From contig NZ_JACIJK010000003.1 in NCBI RefSeq assembly GCF_014199305.1, positions 310,001 through 374,000 on the forward strand: a DNA stretch of 64,000 bases. Reading direction: 5' to 3'. This DNA comes from Sphingomonas aerophila (lineage in GTDB: Bacteria > Pseudomonadota > Alphaproteobacteria > Sphingomonadales > Sphingomonadaceae). The notes beneath the pieces are model-generated. The model searched no databases. It saw only the letters and a list, made by a program, of their open reading frames with translations, and had not been told where the DNA came from. Made by a program: the position numbers and the translations under genes. This document shows positions 25,814 through 34,164 of the stretch, in pieces (position 1 is the stretch's first letter; every line of letters begins with the position of its first letter).

Positions 25814-27871
25814 ATGAAGTCGATGTCGCGCGCCCTGCTGGGCGTGGCCCTTCTCGCGATCGCGCCTGCTGCGCTGGCGGGGGAGGGGGCGCCGAAGGGC
25901 GCGGCGACCACGCCCGTCAAGCCGCGCATGGGAACATGGGGCTTCGATACGGCCGGCATGAATACCGCGGTAAAACCCGGCGACGATTTCTTCCGATTTG
26001 CCAATGGCGGCTGGCTCGACCGGGCCGTGATCCCGGCGGATCGCCCGGTGGCGGGCGGTTGGCTGGATCTGGAGATCGGGGCCGAGAATGATACCCGGGC
26101 TATTGTCGAGGCGCTGGCTAACGATCCCAAGGGGGGTGCGTCGGGCAAGCAGATCGGGGACCTTTATGCCAGCTGGATGGACGAGGCCGGGATCGAGGCA
26201 CGCGGCGCTGCGCCGTTACGACCCTATCTCGCCCGCGTGGACGCCGTAAAAACGCGTGACGATCTGGTCCGCCTGTTCGCTGAGCCGGGCTATTATTCGC
26301 CGGCATCGATCTTCATCGAACCCGATCCGTCGCGTCCGACCCAACTCGTCGCCTGGGTCGGCCAGCCGGGCCTAGGGCTGCCGGGCCGCGACTATTACCT
26401 GCTCAAGGGCGAGAAGTATGACACGGTCCGCACCGCCTATCGCGCCTATGTGGAGCAGATACAGCGCTTGGCGGGCATCCCAGACGCTGCCGCAAAGGCG
26501 GACAGGATCATCGCGCTCGAAACCCGGATCGCGACCGACAACTGGGCGCCCGAGCGCAGCCGCGACATCCAGCAGACCTACCATCCGCTGACGCCGGCGC
26601 AGCTGACCCAGCTCGCGCCGCAGTACAACTGGCCCCTGCTGCTGCGCCAATCGGGTTTGGGCAGCGTGCCGACCCTGATCGCGCAGGAGGACACCGCAAT
26701 CAAGGCGTCCGGGCAGCGGCTGGACGATGTGCCGCTCCAGACCTGGAAGGACTACCTCGCCTATCGCTTCGTCAGTGACCACGCGAGCTATCTGCCGCGC
26801 GCGTTCGACCAGGCGAACTTCGCGATGTTTTCACAAACGCTGTACGGGCAAAAGCAGCAACGTGACCGGTGGAAGCGCGGCACGTCGCAGCTCAATTCCA
26901 TGCTCGGTGAGTCGGTCGGCCAGCTCTACGTTGCGCGCCGCTATCCGCCCGAGAGCGAGCGGCAGATGTCCGAGCTGATCGAGAATCTGCGCGCTTCCTA
27001 TGGCGACCTGATGAGCCATGCGACGTGGATGGACGACGCGACCCGGACGCAGGCAAAGGCCAAGCTCGCCGCCTTTGAGCCGCGGATCGGGCATCCCGTC
27101 CGTTATATCGATTATTCGAACCTGGCGGTGCGCCGCGATGACCTGCTCGGCAACGCTGTCCGTTCTGAGGACTTCCAGTGGAAGCTCAGGCTGTCGCGCC
27201 TGCCCAAGCCCGTCGACCGGACCCTGTGGGACATGACGCCGCAGACGGTGAACGCGTATTACGATCCGCTGCGTAACCAGATCACCTTTCCGGCTGCTAT
27301 TCTCCAGCCCCCGTTCTTCGATCCCGCGGCCGACCCAGCTGTGAACTATGGGGCGATCGGCGCGGTGATCGGGCACGAGATGGGCCACGGCTTCGACGAC
27401 CAGGGACGCCAGTACGACGCGACGGGGCACTTGCGCGATTGGTGGAGCAAGGAAGCGGCCGACAAGTACACTGCCGGGACCAAGCGGCTGGTGGCGCAGT
27501 ACAATGCCTATGAGCCGATCCCCGGTCTGCACGTCAACGGCCAGCTGACGCTGGGCGAGAACCTGGGCGACCTGGGCGGCGTCCAGGCGGCCTATGGTGC
27601 TTACCGCCGTTATGTCGCGCAGCATGGCGAGCCGCCGGTGATCGGTGGCTTCACCGGCGACCAGCGCTTCTTCCTCGCCTATGCACAGGTCTGGCGGGAG
27701 AAATGGTCGGAGGAGCTACAGCGTTCAGTTATGCTGACCGATCCGCACAGCCCGGACGAGAACCGGACCAACGGCGTGCTGCGCAACTTCGACCCTTGGT
27801 ACAAGGCGTTCAACATCAAGCCGGGCGATAAGCTGTACCTGCCGCCCGAAGAGCGCGTTCACGTCTGGTGA
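25814..27871 (+). CDS. Exported M13-family zinc metallopeptidase (neprilysin-like)
   Basis: A 685-residue protein with a signal peptide (MKSMSRALLGVALLAIAPAALAG). The M13 N-domain starts at GMNTAVKPGDDFFRFANGGW. The zinc site HEMGH begins at H521 (AVIGHEMGHGFDDQGRQYDA), the third ligand lies in GENLGDLGG and the substrate-binding NAYY is at NAYYDPLRNQITFPA. It should cut short peptides in the periplasm or outside the cell. The ATG at 25814 follows GGAG at nine bases; a GTG at 25808 is too close. A long hairpin follows the stop. Confidence 0.95.
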   Translation: MKSMSRALLGVALLAIAPAALAGEGAPKGAATTPVKPRMGTWGFDTAGMNTAVKPGDDFFRFANGGWLDRAVIPADRPVAGGWLDLEIGAENDTRAIVEALANDPKGGASGKQIGDLYASWMDEAGIEARGAAPLRPYLARVDAVKTRDDLVRLFAEPGYYSPASIFIEPDPSRPTQLVAWVGQPGLGLPGRDYYLLKGEKYDTVRTAYRAYVEQIQRLAGIPDAAAKADRIIALETRIATDNWAPERSRDIQQTYHPLTPAQLTQLAPQYNWPLLLRQSGLGSVPTLIAQEDTAIKASGQRLDDVPLQTWKDYLAYRFVSDHASYLPRAFDQANFAMFSQTLYGQKQQRDRWKRGTSQLNSMLGESVGQLYVARRYPPESERQMSELIENLRASYGDLMSHATWMDDATRTQAKAKLAAFEPRIGHPVRYIDYSNLAVRRDDLLGNAVRSEDFQWKLRLSRLPKPVDRTLWDMTPQTVNAYYDPLRNQITFPAAILQPPFFDPAADPAVNYGAIGAVIGHEMGHGFDDQGRQYDATGHLRDWWSKEAADKYTAGTKRLVAQYNAYEPIPGLHVNGQLTLGENLGDLGGVQAAYGAYRRYVAQHGEPPVIGGFTGDQRFFLAYAQVWREKWSEELQRSVMLTDPHSPDENRTNGVLRNFDPWYKAFNIKPGDKLYLPPEERVHVW

Positions 27872-27877
27872 TCGTGA

Positions 27878-27912
27878 CGCCCCCGTGCTGCGATATTAAC
27901 GGCACGGGGGCG
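27878..27912 (+). terminator. Hairpin after the M13 peptidase gene
   Basis: CGCCCCCGTGC and GCACGGGGGCG form a perfect 11-base stem around a 13-base loop, 7 bases after the stop. There is no T-tract. Confidence 0.55.
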
Positions 27913-27920
27913 TAACGAGA

Positions 27921-27945
27921 GGAACAGCAGCGATTATCATCGGTT
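27921..27945 (+). promoter_or_regulatory. Candidate EcfG (general stress sigma) promoter
   Basis: GGAAC at 27921-27925, then 16 bases, then GGTT at 27942-27945. This matches the alphaproteobacterial EcfG pattern GGAAC-N16/17-cGTT closely. It lies 32 bases before the SRPBCC start codon. Confidence 0.55.
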
Positions 27946-27977
27946 AACCCGGCCATCGCAGCCGAGGATCAGTACCG

Positions 27978-28568
27978 ATGACGGACGCTTCAGACCTGCC
28001 CAAAGACGATGCGCCGCTCGCGGCCTCCAAGCAGGGTTCAGCCGCGGTAGAAGCCGCGTCGGGCAACGTACCAGAGGCGCAGGGCGCCCATATCACCGGC
28101 CGTTCGGTGACCATCAACAAGCCGGCGCAAGAACTTTATGCCTTCTTCCGCGACTTCTCCAACCTGCCAAACTTCATGGAGAATGTCGAAAGCATCCGCC
28201 TTCACGACGAGCAGCGTTCGCATTGGGTGGTCAAGGCGCCCGGCGGCCGCACGGTGGAGTGGGACGCGCGGGTCACAGAGGAAGTGCCCGGTCGCCTGAT
28301 CGCCTGGACCAGCGAAGAGGGCGCGGACGTGCCCAACAGCGGCAAGGTCGAGTTCAAGCCGGTGGAGGGCCGCGGCACCGTGGTGACCGCCACCATCCTT
28401 TATGATCCGCCCGGCGGCATCATCGGCAAGATTGTCGCCAAGATGTTCCAGCGCGAGCCCGCGATCCAGGCGCGCCGCGACCTGCGCCGTTTCAAGCAGC
28501 TGATGGAAACGGGTGAGGTCGCCACCCCCGCCAAGAACCGCGCCGAATTTGAGGAGATGGGTCTGTGA
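27978..28568 (+). CDS. SRPBCC-family protein
   Basis: A 196-residue protein with a START/polyketide-cyclase-type (SRPBCC) fold. It begins at [20 protein letters not shown] and includes [15 protein letters not shown] and the late [14 protein letters not shown]. These proteins bind hydrophobic ligands. A hydrophilic lead of about 35 residues precedes the domain. It is the first gene of a likely three-gene operon behind an EcfG-type promoter. Its stop overlaps the next GTG start. Similar SRPBCC genes next to dehydrogenases are common in alphaproteobacterial stress regulons. Confidence 0.85.
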   Translation: MTDASDLPKDDAPLAASKQGSAAVEAASGNVPEAQGAHITGRSVTINKPAQELYAFFRDFSNLPNFMENVESIRLHDEQRSHWVVKAPGGRTVEWDARVTEEVPGRLIAWTSEEGADVPNSGKVEFKPVEGRGTVVTATILYDPPGGIIGKIVAKMFQREPAIQARRDLRRFKQLMETGEVATPAKNRAEFEEMGL

Positions 28569-29752
28569 AAGCGCTCGCCTGGCACGGAAAGCACGATGTC
28601 CGCATCGACAATGTGCCGGATCCCGGCATCGTCAACCCGCGCGACTGCATCATCAAGGTGACATCAACCGCGATCTGTGGATCAGATCTTCATCTTTATG
28701 ACGGTTACATCCCGACCATGAAGGCGGGCGACGTGCTCGGCCATGAGTTCATGGGCGAGGTGGTCGAGGTTGGTCCCAAGTCGACGCTCAAGAAAGGCGA
28801 CCGCGTCGTGGTGCCGTTCACCATCGCCTGCGGCTCCTGCTACCATTGCGGCAAGCACCAATATTCCGCCTGTCCCAACGGCCTGCCGGCCGACAACCAG
28901 GACATCGCGATGGAGCTATACGGCCACGAGATGTCGGGCCTGTTCGGCTACAGCCACATGACTGGCGGTTATGCGGGCGGACAGGCGGAATATGTCCGCG
29001 TGCCCTTCAGCGACGTTGGCCCGATCGTGATCCCGGACGGGGTTCCCGACGACAAGGTGCTGTTCCTGTCGGACATCCTGCCGACCGGCTGGCAGGCAGC
29101 CGAATATGCGGAGATCGAGCCGGGCGATACCGTCGCGGTCTGGGGCTGCGGCCCCGTCGGCTTGTTCGCGGTGCAATCGGCCTTCCTCATGGGTGCCGCG
29201 CGCGTGATCGCGATCGATCACTTCCCACGTCGCCTGGAGCTTGCCGCCAAGTTCGGTGCCGAGACGATCAACTTCGAGGAAAGCGCTGTTTACGAGGCGC
29301 TGATGGAAATGACCGGCGGGATCGGCCCGGACGCGGTGATCGATGCCGTCGGGCTGGAGGCGCACGGCCTGTTCGTCGACAACGTGGTCGACCAGGTGAA
29401 GGCATCGCTGTTGCTCGGCACCGATCGCCCGCACTCGATCCGGCAGGCGATCATCGCGTGTCGCAAGGGCGGTCGCGTGTCGATGCCGGCCGTTTATGGC
29501 GGCTTCGTCGACAAGTTCCCGCTCGGCGCCTTCATGGAAAAGGGGCTGACGCTCAAGACGGGCCAGACCCATGTCCAGCATTACATGCCCGCGCTGCTCA
29601 ACGCGATCATGGAAGACAAGATCGATACCGAGTTCCTGATCTCGCATCGCATGCCGCTGACCGACGCGCCGCATGGGTACAAGATGTTCAAGGATCGGCA
29701 GAACGAATACACCAAGATCGTGCTCAAGCCGGGCATGGATCAGGCTGCATAA
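28565..29752 (+). CDS. Zinc-dependent alcohol dehydrogenase, formaldehyde-dehydrogenase-like
   Basis: A 395-residue medium-chain dehydrogenase of the glutathione-independent formaldehyde dehydrogenase type. The catalytic zinc region is [11 protein letters not shown] and [13 protein letters not shown]. The structural zinc Cys cluster is [15 protein letters not shown]. The nucleotide fold is [20 protein letters not shown]. It likely oxidises an aldehyde or alcohol with NAD(P). The GTG start overlaps the SRPBCC stop (GTGA), so translation is coupled. An SDR gene follows 18 bases later. Confidence 0.9.
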   Translation: MKALAWHGKHDVRIDNVPDPGIVNPRDCIIKVTSTAICGSDLHLYDGYIPTMKAGDVLGHEFMGEVVEVGPKSTLKKGDRVVVPFTIACGSCYHCGKHQYSACPNGLPADNQDIAMELYGHEMSGLFGYSHMTGGYAGGQAEYVRVPFSDVGPIVIPDGVPDDKVLFLSDILPTGWQAAEYAEIEPGDTVAVWGCGPVGLFAVQSAFLMGAARVIAIDHFPRRLELAAKFGAETINFEESAVYEALMEMTGGIGPDAVIDAVGLEAHGLFVDNVVDQVKASLLLGTDRPHSIRQAIIACRKGGRVSMPAVYGGFVDKFPLGAFMEKGLTLKTGQTHVQHYMPALLNAIMEDKIDTEFLISHRMPLTDAPHGYKMFKDRQNEYTKIVLKPGMDQAA

Positions 29753-29770
29753 CTTCAGGGAATTTGATTC

Positions 29771-30532
29771 ATGGCCACTAAATTCGCAATCGTCACCGGC
29801 GCGTCTTCCGGCATCGGGCTTGAGCTCGCCAAGCTTGCCGCGCAGGACGGGTATGACTTGCTCCTCGCAGCTGACACGCCGTTCACCGAACAGGTACCCG
29901 GCGCAGAGACGCTCCAGGTGGACCTGTCGACCTTCGAGGGCGTCGAGCAACTGCTGGAAAAGGCCGGTGGGCGCCAGATCGACCTGCTTTGCGCCAATGC
30001 CGGGCATGGCCTTGGCCGCGCCTTCCTTGATCAGGCGCCCGACGACTGGAGGCACGTCGTCGACACCAATGTCACCGGCACGACCTATCTTCTCCAGAAG
30101 GTGCTCGGCCCCATGGTCGCGCGCAATGAGGGCAAGGTGTTGGTGACCGGATCGATCGCGGGCTACATCCCCGGTGCGTTCCAGGCGGTGTACAACGGCA
30201 CCAAGGCATTCGTGGACAGCTTCGTCGCCGCCATCCAGAACGAGATCAAGGATGCGGACGGTGTCACTCTGACCAACCTGATGCCGGGGCCGGTCGAAAC
30301 CGAGTTCTTTAAGCGTGGCGACATGATGGACACGGAGGTCGGCACTAATCCCAAGAAGTCGGATCCCGCAGACGTCGCCAAAGACGGCTATGACGCTGTC
30401 ATGGCAGGCCACAAGCACATCGTGTCCGGCTGGAAGAACAAGATCCAGTCCACTCTGGCGAATGTGACGCCTAACGAGGTACTCGCAGAACAGCACCGCG
30501 GCATGGCTCAACCTGGCACGGCCAAGAACTGA
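29771..30532 (+). CDS. Short-chain dehydrogenase/reductase
   Basis: A 253-residue classical SDR. TGASSGIG (about 8-15) binds the cofactor and NAGHG follows strand 4. The catalytic Ser lies in VTGSIAGYIPG and the Tyr/Lys pair is YNGTK. The C-terminal extension is short and lacks a membrane segment. It is third in the SRPBCC/alcohol dehydrogenase operon, so it may act on the same carbonyl metabolites. The substrate is unknown. Confidence 0.9.
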   Translation: MATKFAIVTGASSGIGLELAKLAAQDGYDLLLAADTPFTEQVPGAETLQVDLSTFEGVEQLLEKAGGRQIDLLCANAGHGLGRAFLDQAPDDWRHVVDTNVTGTTYLLQKVLGPMVARNEGKVLVTGSIAGYIPGAFQAVYNGTKAFVDSFVAAIQNEIKDADGVTLTNLMPGPVETEFFKRGDMMDTEVGTNPKKSDPADVAKDGYDAVMAGHKHIVSGWKNKIQSTLANVTPNEVLAEQHRGMAQPGTAKN

Positions 30533-30592
30533 TCCGTTCCGATCGGTGTACAACGCCCGTCAAGCACGCAAGCGTGGCGGGCGTGTTCATTG

Positions 30593-30973
30593 TCAGGTTC
30601 GTCGGCCGGTCCGCCGGCTGCCAAGCTGGTCCAGCGCGTCCGCGTTCGACCGTCCCCAGGCGTAGAGCAGCTCCACAGGCTCCACGAAGCGCCGGCCTAG
30701 TTCCGTCAGACGGTAGCTGACGGCCGGCGGCACTACGCTTGCCACCTGCCGCTCCATCAGGCCGCTGCTTTCCATGTCGCGCAACGTCTGGGTCAGCATC
30801 TTCTTGGAAATGCCGGGCAGGCTCCGCAACAGCACGCCCGTTCGCGCCTCACCCCCGTGGCGGGCATCCAGGGTGTGCAGGATCATGCTCGTCCACTTGG
30901 TCGCGAACAGGTCCAGCACGCGCCGCGGCGCGCAATCCTCGCGCCATTCGTCGTCGGGGGAACGGGGATTCAT
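30593..30973 (-). CDS. HxlR-family transcriptional regulator
   Basis: A 126-residue winged-helix protein of the HxlR type. CAPRRVLDLFATKWTSMIL is the usual N-terminal helix with its conserved Cys, followed by LLRSLPGISKKMLTQTLRDM (recognition helix region) and the wing YRLTELGRRFVEPVE. The N-terminal Cys suggests redox or aldehyde sensing. It is divergent from a PRISE-type reductase gene, its most likely target. Confidence 0.92.
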   Translation of the reverse strand: MNPRSPDDEWREDCAPRRVLDLFATKWTSMILHTLDARHGGEARTGVLLRSLPGISKKMLTQTLRDMESSGLMERQVASVVPPAVSYRLTELGRRFVEPVELLYAWGRSNADALDQLGSRRTGRRT

Positions 30974-30985
30974 CGGGATACCTTT

Positions 30986-31011
30986 TGGTGCCTAGGTTCC
31001 CCCATGGTGCC
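30986..31011. promoter_or_regulatory. Repeated TGGTGCC in the HxlR/reductase control region
   Basis: TGGTGCC occurs at 30986-30992 and 31005-31011, 19 bases apart (about two helical turns), between the divergent regulator and reductase genes. This could be an HxlR operator. There is no independent support. Confidence 0.3.
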
Positions 31012-31067
31012 TTCTGGCGATGCTGGCAAAGGGACCCTAGCTGAAGCGCCGAATAGTTGGAGTCGAC

Positions 31068-32132
31068 ATGATGGCCAGGACGGCATTGGTAGTGGGGGCG
31101 AGCGGGATCGTCGGCAGCGCAACGGCGGCGCTGCTCGCAGGGCAGGGGTGGACCGTGCACGGTCTCGCACGGCGGCCGGTGGACCAGGCCGGCGTCGTCC
31201 CGGTCGCGGCGGACCTGCAGGACCCAGACTGTACCGCACAAGCATTGGCGGGCATCAACCCCGACGCGGTGTTCATCACCACCTGGTTGCGACAGGACAG
31301 CGAGGCGGAGAACATCCGCGTCAATTCGGCCATGGTGCGCAACCTGCTTGATGGGCTTCCCGCACCAACCGGTCCGCGTCACGTCGCACTCGTCACGGGC
31401 CTGAAGCATTATCTCGGGCCGTTCGAGGCTTACGGCAAAGGTGCACTGCCCCAGACGCCCTTCCGCGAGGAACAGGGCCGGCTGGACGTCGAGAACTTTT
31501 ATTACGCGCAGGAGGACGAGGTCTTTGCGGCAGCCGAACGCGACGGCTTCACCTGGAGCGTGCATCGCCCGCACACCGTGATTGGCAAGGCGGTCGGCAA
31601 CGTCATGAACATGGGCACGACACTGGCCGTGTATGCGACGATCTGCCGTGAAACCGGCCGCCCGTTCACCTTTCCGGGTTCTCCCGCTCAGTGGGAAGGC
31701 CTGACCGACATGACCGACGCGGGCCAGCTTGCCGAGCATCTGTTGTGGGCAGCAACGACGCCTGCCGCTGCGAACCAGGCCTTCAATGTCGTCAACGGCG
31801 ATGTTTTTCGTTGGAGCTGGATGTGGCCGCGCCTTGCCGGCTGGTTCGGCATCGAGGCAGCAACATTCGATGGCGTCGTGCGTCCGCTCGAGCAGCAGAT
31901 GGCCGGTCACGCCTACATCTGGCGCGAGATCGCAGGGCGAGAGGGGCTGGCCGAGCCCGACCTCTCGCGGCTTGCCTCCGCCTGGCACACCGACGCGGAC
32001 CTTGGTCGCCCGATCGAGGTGGTGACCGACATGTCCAAGAGCCGCCGGATGGGCTTCACCGGCTATCGTGCCACCGATGATGCCTTTTTCGACTTGTTTG
32101 AGCGATTGAGGTCCGACCGACTGATCCCGTAA
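31068..32132 (+). CDS. PRISE-family NAD(P)-dependent reductase (SDR fold)
   Basis: A 354-residue atypical SDR. VVGASGIVGSATAALL binds the cofactor. TGLKHYLGPFEAYGKG and ENFYYAQEDEVF match the PRISE (progesterone 5-beta-reductase/iridoid synthase-like) motifs that carry the catalytic Lys and Tyr. HRPHTVIGKAVGN follows. Family members reduce activated C=C bonds of enones. The regulator next door suggests induction by a reactive enone or aldehyde, but this is inference. The start may be either of two adjacent ATGs after GGAG. Confidence 0.87.
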   Translation: MMARTALVVGASGIVGSATAALLAGQGWTVHGLARRPVDQAGVVPVAADLQDPDCTAQALAGINPDAVFITTWLRQDSEAENIRVNSAMVRNLLDGLPAPTGPRHVALVTGLKHYLGPFEAYGKGALPQTPFREEQGRLDVENFYYAQEDEVFAAAERDGFTWSVHRPHTVIGKAVGNVMNMGTTLAVYATICRETGRPFTFPGSPAQWEGLTDMTDAGQLAEHLLWAATTPAAANQAFNVVNGDVFRWSWMWPRLAGWFGIEAATFDGVVRPLEQQMAGHAYIWREIAGREGLAEPDLSRLASAWHTDADLGRPIEVVTDMSKSRRMGFTGYRATDDAFFDLFERLRSDRLIP

Positions 32133-32196
32133 GGCGGTCGGACCACTTCAAGCAGTTGACCACGGCGCCCCGGTCGTGGCACGGCGGCGCCAGGGC

Positions 32197-32270
32197 GCGG
32201 GTATAGCACAATGGTAGTGCAGCAGCCTTCCAAGCTGAATACACGGGTTCGATTCCCGTTACCCGCTCCA
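32197..32270 (+). tRNA. tRNA-Gly (anticodon TCC)
   Basis: Acceptor arms GCGGGTA and TACCCGC pair fully. The encoded CCA lies at 32268-32270. The anticodon TCC is at 32229-32231 in loop CTTCCAA, and the T arm CGGGTTCGATTCCCG is canonical. The sequence closely resembles E. coli tRNA-Gly(TCC). Confidence 0.97.
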
Positions 32271-32431
32271 CTGTTGCCCGGCCGAACCGGTAGCTTATCC
32301 CAGAACAGCGCGTAGTCAGCCGAATATCGCTGGGCCGCGCTGATCGTCCAGGCCAGTACCGCGTAGCACCTTCGGCTCCACTTAGGAGCCAATCGAGAAC
32401 CCGGTCGTTGCCGGGTTCAAGGGAGAGGAGC

Positions 32432-32737
32432 ATGGGGGCGTCAACGGGACCCAAAGTGCTGGTTGGCTGGAAGCGGACCGAAACCGAGCATGGTTGCGTG
32501 TTGACGCTGCAACTTGCCCGAACCGCGTCTGACTATGCGGAACACAAGCACCTGCGGACGACCTTTGTCATGAACGATCGTCAGTTGCGCTCTTTCGCTC
32601 GCGATCTGACCAGGGCCGCCAATGAGCGCGGGATCGAGCTGTTTTCCCGGCCGCCCTGGTGGCGACGGCTCTTGCAACGGCTCCGCGACAGGCGCGACGC
32701 GAACAGCCCGGCCATGGACCGATCGAGCACGGCATGA
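32432..32737 (+). CDS. Conserved hypothetical protein, 101 aa
   Basis: I do not recognise a named family. The soluble protein starts MGASTGPKVLVGWKRTETEH after a strong ribosome site (GGGAGAGGAG). It has a beta-rich N-terminal half and an Arg-rich helical tail (PPWWRRLLQRLRDRRD) that could touch membrane or nucleic acid. It stands alone between tRNA-Gly and the methyltransferase gene. Confidence 0.65.
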   Translation: MGASTGPKVLVGWKRTETEHGCVLTLQLARTASDYAEHKHLRTTFVMNDRQLRSFARDLTRAANERGIELFSRPPWWRRLLQRLRDRRDANSPAMDRSSTA

Positions 32738-32806
32738 CCTGAACGGTCCGGCGGGCGCAGCCACAGTTCACGTGATCCTTACCACTGGCGCGTTATCGCG
32801 GGCGCG

Positions 32807-34117
32807 ATGGTCCATGATCGCCGCCCTTTCGCCGCTTCCGCCGATCCACGTCCCGCGTCGGCCGTCAGCACCGGGGCGGGCATGGCCGGACTGGCCGGGG
32901 TTGCGCTGTGGCTCGGCACGGCACGACTGTTTCGCCTGGACGGCCCTTATGCTGCGCTGGTGATGCTGGCTGCCTGCGCGCTTCCCATGGTGGTCTGGTC
33001 ACTGGCGGTCGACAAGGTGCATCGGCGCCCCAGCACCGGCATCGACTGGAACCAGGCGCGCGAGTGGAGTGCCACGCGTGAGGACAGCCTCATCAGGCTC
33101 GCGGGTTACTGGATAACCTGGGCGGGCATCGCGCTGTTCTATTTCGCGGGCCGGTTCTACTGGCAGGGCGATTACCCGTTCGCGATGTGGTGCCTTGGCC
33201 ACGCGGCGCCGGTCGTGGCGCTGCTGTCGATCCCGTACGTGTTCTGGCTCGATCGCTACCTTATCGAGCCACGCGATGGTGCATGGCATCTGGGCGCGTG
33301 GCTGACCGGGCAAGCCGGGTGGGAAGCAGGCATGATCCAGCATCACCTGCGCGCCTGGGCGGTAAAGGGCTTCTTTCTCGCCTTCATGCTGGCGATCGTG
33401 CCCCCGGGCTTCGGCAGCTTTGTTCGGGCCGACACTTCGGCAATGTTGCATGACCCGGTCGCGCTGTCGGGCTGGCTGGTCACGCTGATGTTCACCGTCG
33501 ACGTGGCTTTCGCGACGGTTGGCTACGTGCTGACGTTTCGGCCGCTCGACGCGCACATCCGCACCGCTAATCCGTTCGCGGCCGCATGGATGGCCGCGTT
33601 GATCTGCTACCCGCCGTTCGTGCTGATGGCGACGGGTGGCCCGCTCGACTATCATCCGGGCACGTCGGATTGGGTTTACTGGGTTGGTGATCACCCTGTC
33701 CTGCTGGCGTTATGGGGCGCGGTACTGGTTGCGCTGACCGCGATCTACGCCTGGTCCACCGTTGCTTTCGGCCCGCGCTTTTCCAACCTGACGCATCGCG
33801 GCATCATCACCCATGGCCCGTACGCATGGTCACGGCACCCGGCGTACCTGTCCAAGAATCTGTTCTGGTGGGTATCGACGATCCCCGTGCTCTCAACGGG
33901 CAGCCTGGTCGACGCCGCCCGCGCCACGCTGCTCATGGGGGCGGTCAGCGGCGTTTATTACTGGCGCGCCCGGACGGAAGAGCGGCACTTGGGCCAGGAC
34001 CCCACCTATGCCGACTACAGCGTCTGGATGAGCCGTCACGCGCCCGTGCCGCGCCTCTTTCGCTGGGTGGGCGGGCGTGACCGCACCAGCGATGGTCCGT
34101 TACGAGCGGAAGCCTAG
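32807..34117 (+). CDS. Isoprenylcysteine carboxyl methyltransferase-like membrane protein
   Basis: A 436-residue polytopic protein with about nine membrane segments. The C-terminal part matches the ICMT/PEMT-type methyltransferase fold: GIITHGPYAWSRHPAYLSKN (SAM and membrane-embedded site) and RARTEERHLGQDPTYADYSVW (C-terminal Glu-Glu/Tyr motif). The long N-terminal membrane region is unusual for short bacterial ICMTs. The substrate is unknown. The ATG at 32807 lacks a clear ribosome site; an internal ATG at 32882 is possible. Confidence 0.75.
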   Translation: MVHDRRPFAASADPRPASAVSTGAGMAGLAGVALWLGTARLFRLDGPYAALVMLAACALPMVVWSLAVDKVHRRPSTGIDWNQAREWSATREDSLIRLAGYWITWAGIALFYFAGRFYWQGDYPFAMWCLGHAAPVVALLSIPYVFWLDRYLIEPRDGAWHLGAWLTGQAGWEAGMIQHHLRAWAVKGFFLAFMLAIVPPGFGSFVRADTSAMLHDPVALSGWLVTLMFTVDVAFATVGYVLTFRPLDAHIRTANPFAAAWMAALICYPPFVLMATGGPLDYHPGTSDWVYWVGDHPVLLALWGAVLVALTAIYAWSTVAFGPRFSNLTHRGIITHGPYAWSRHPAYLSKNLFWWVSTIPVLSTGSLVDAARATLLMGAVSGVYYWRARTEERHLGQDPTYADYSVWMSRHAPVPRLFRWVGGRDRTSDGPLRAEA

Positions 34118-34164
34118 TACCGATCCATCGGTCTGCACTCCCGCCGTTGCGGGAGTGGAAAGGG

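Noticed and set aside
25558..26091. Plus-strand frame before and overlapping the M13 peptidase gene
   Set aside because: It overlaps the true peptidase start in another frame and its product is Gly/Arg-rich without domains.
28916..30553. 545-codon minus-strand frame opposite the dehydrogenase and SDR genes
   Set aside because: Both plus-strand genes have complete catalytic motifs. The antisense frame has none.
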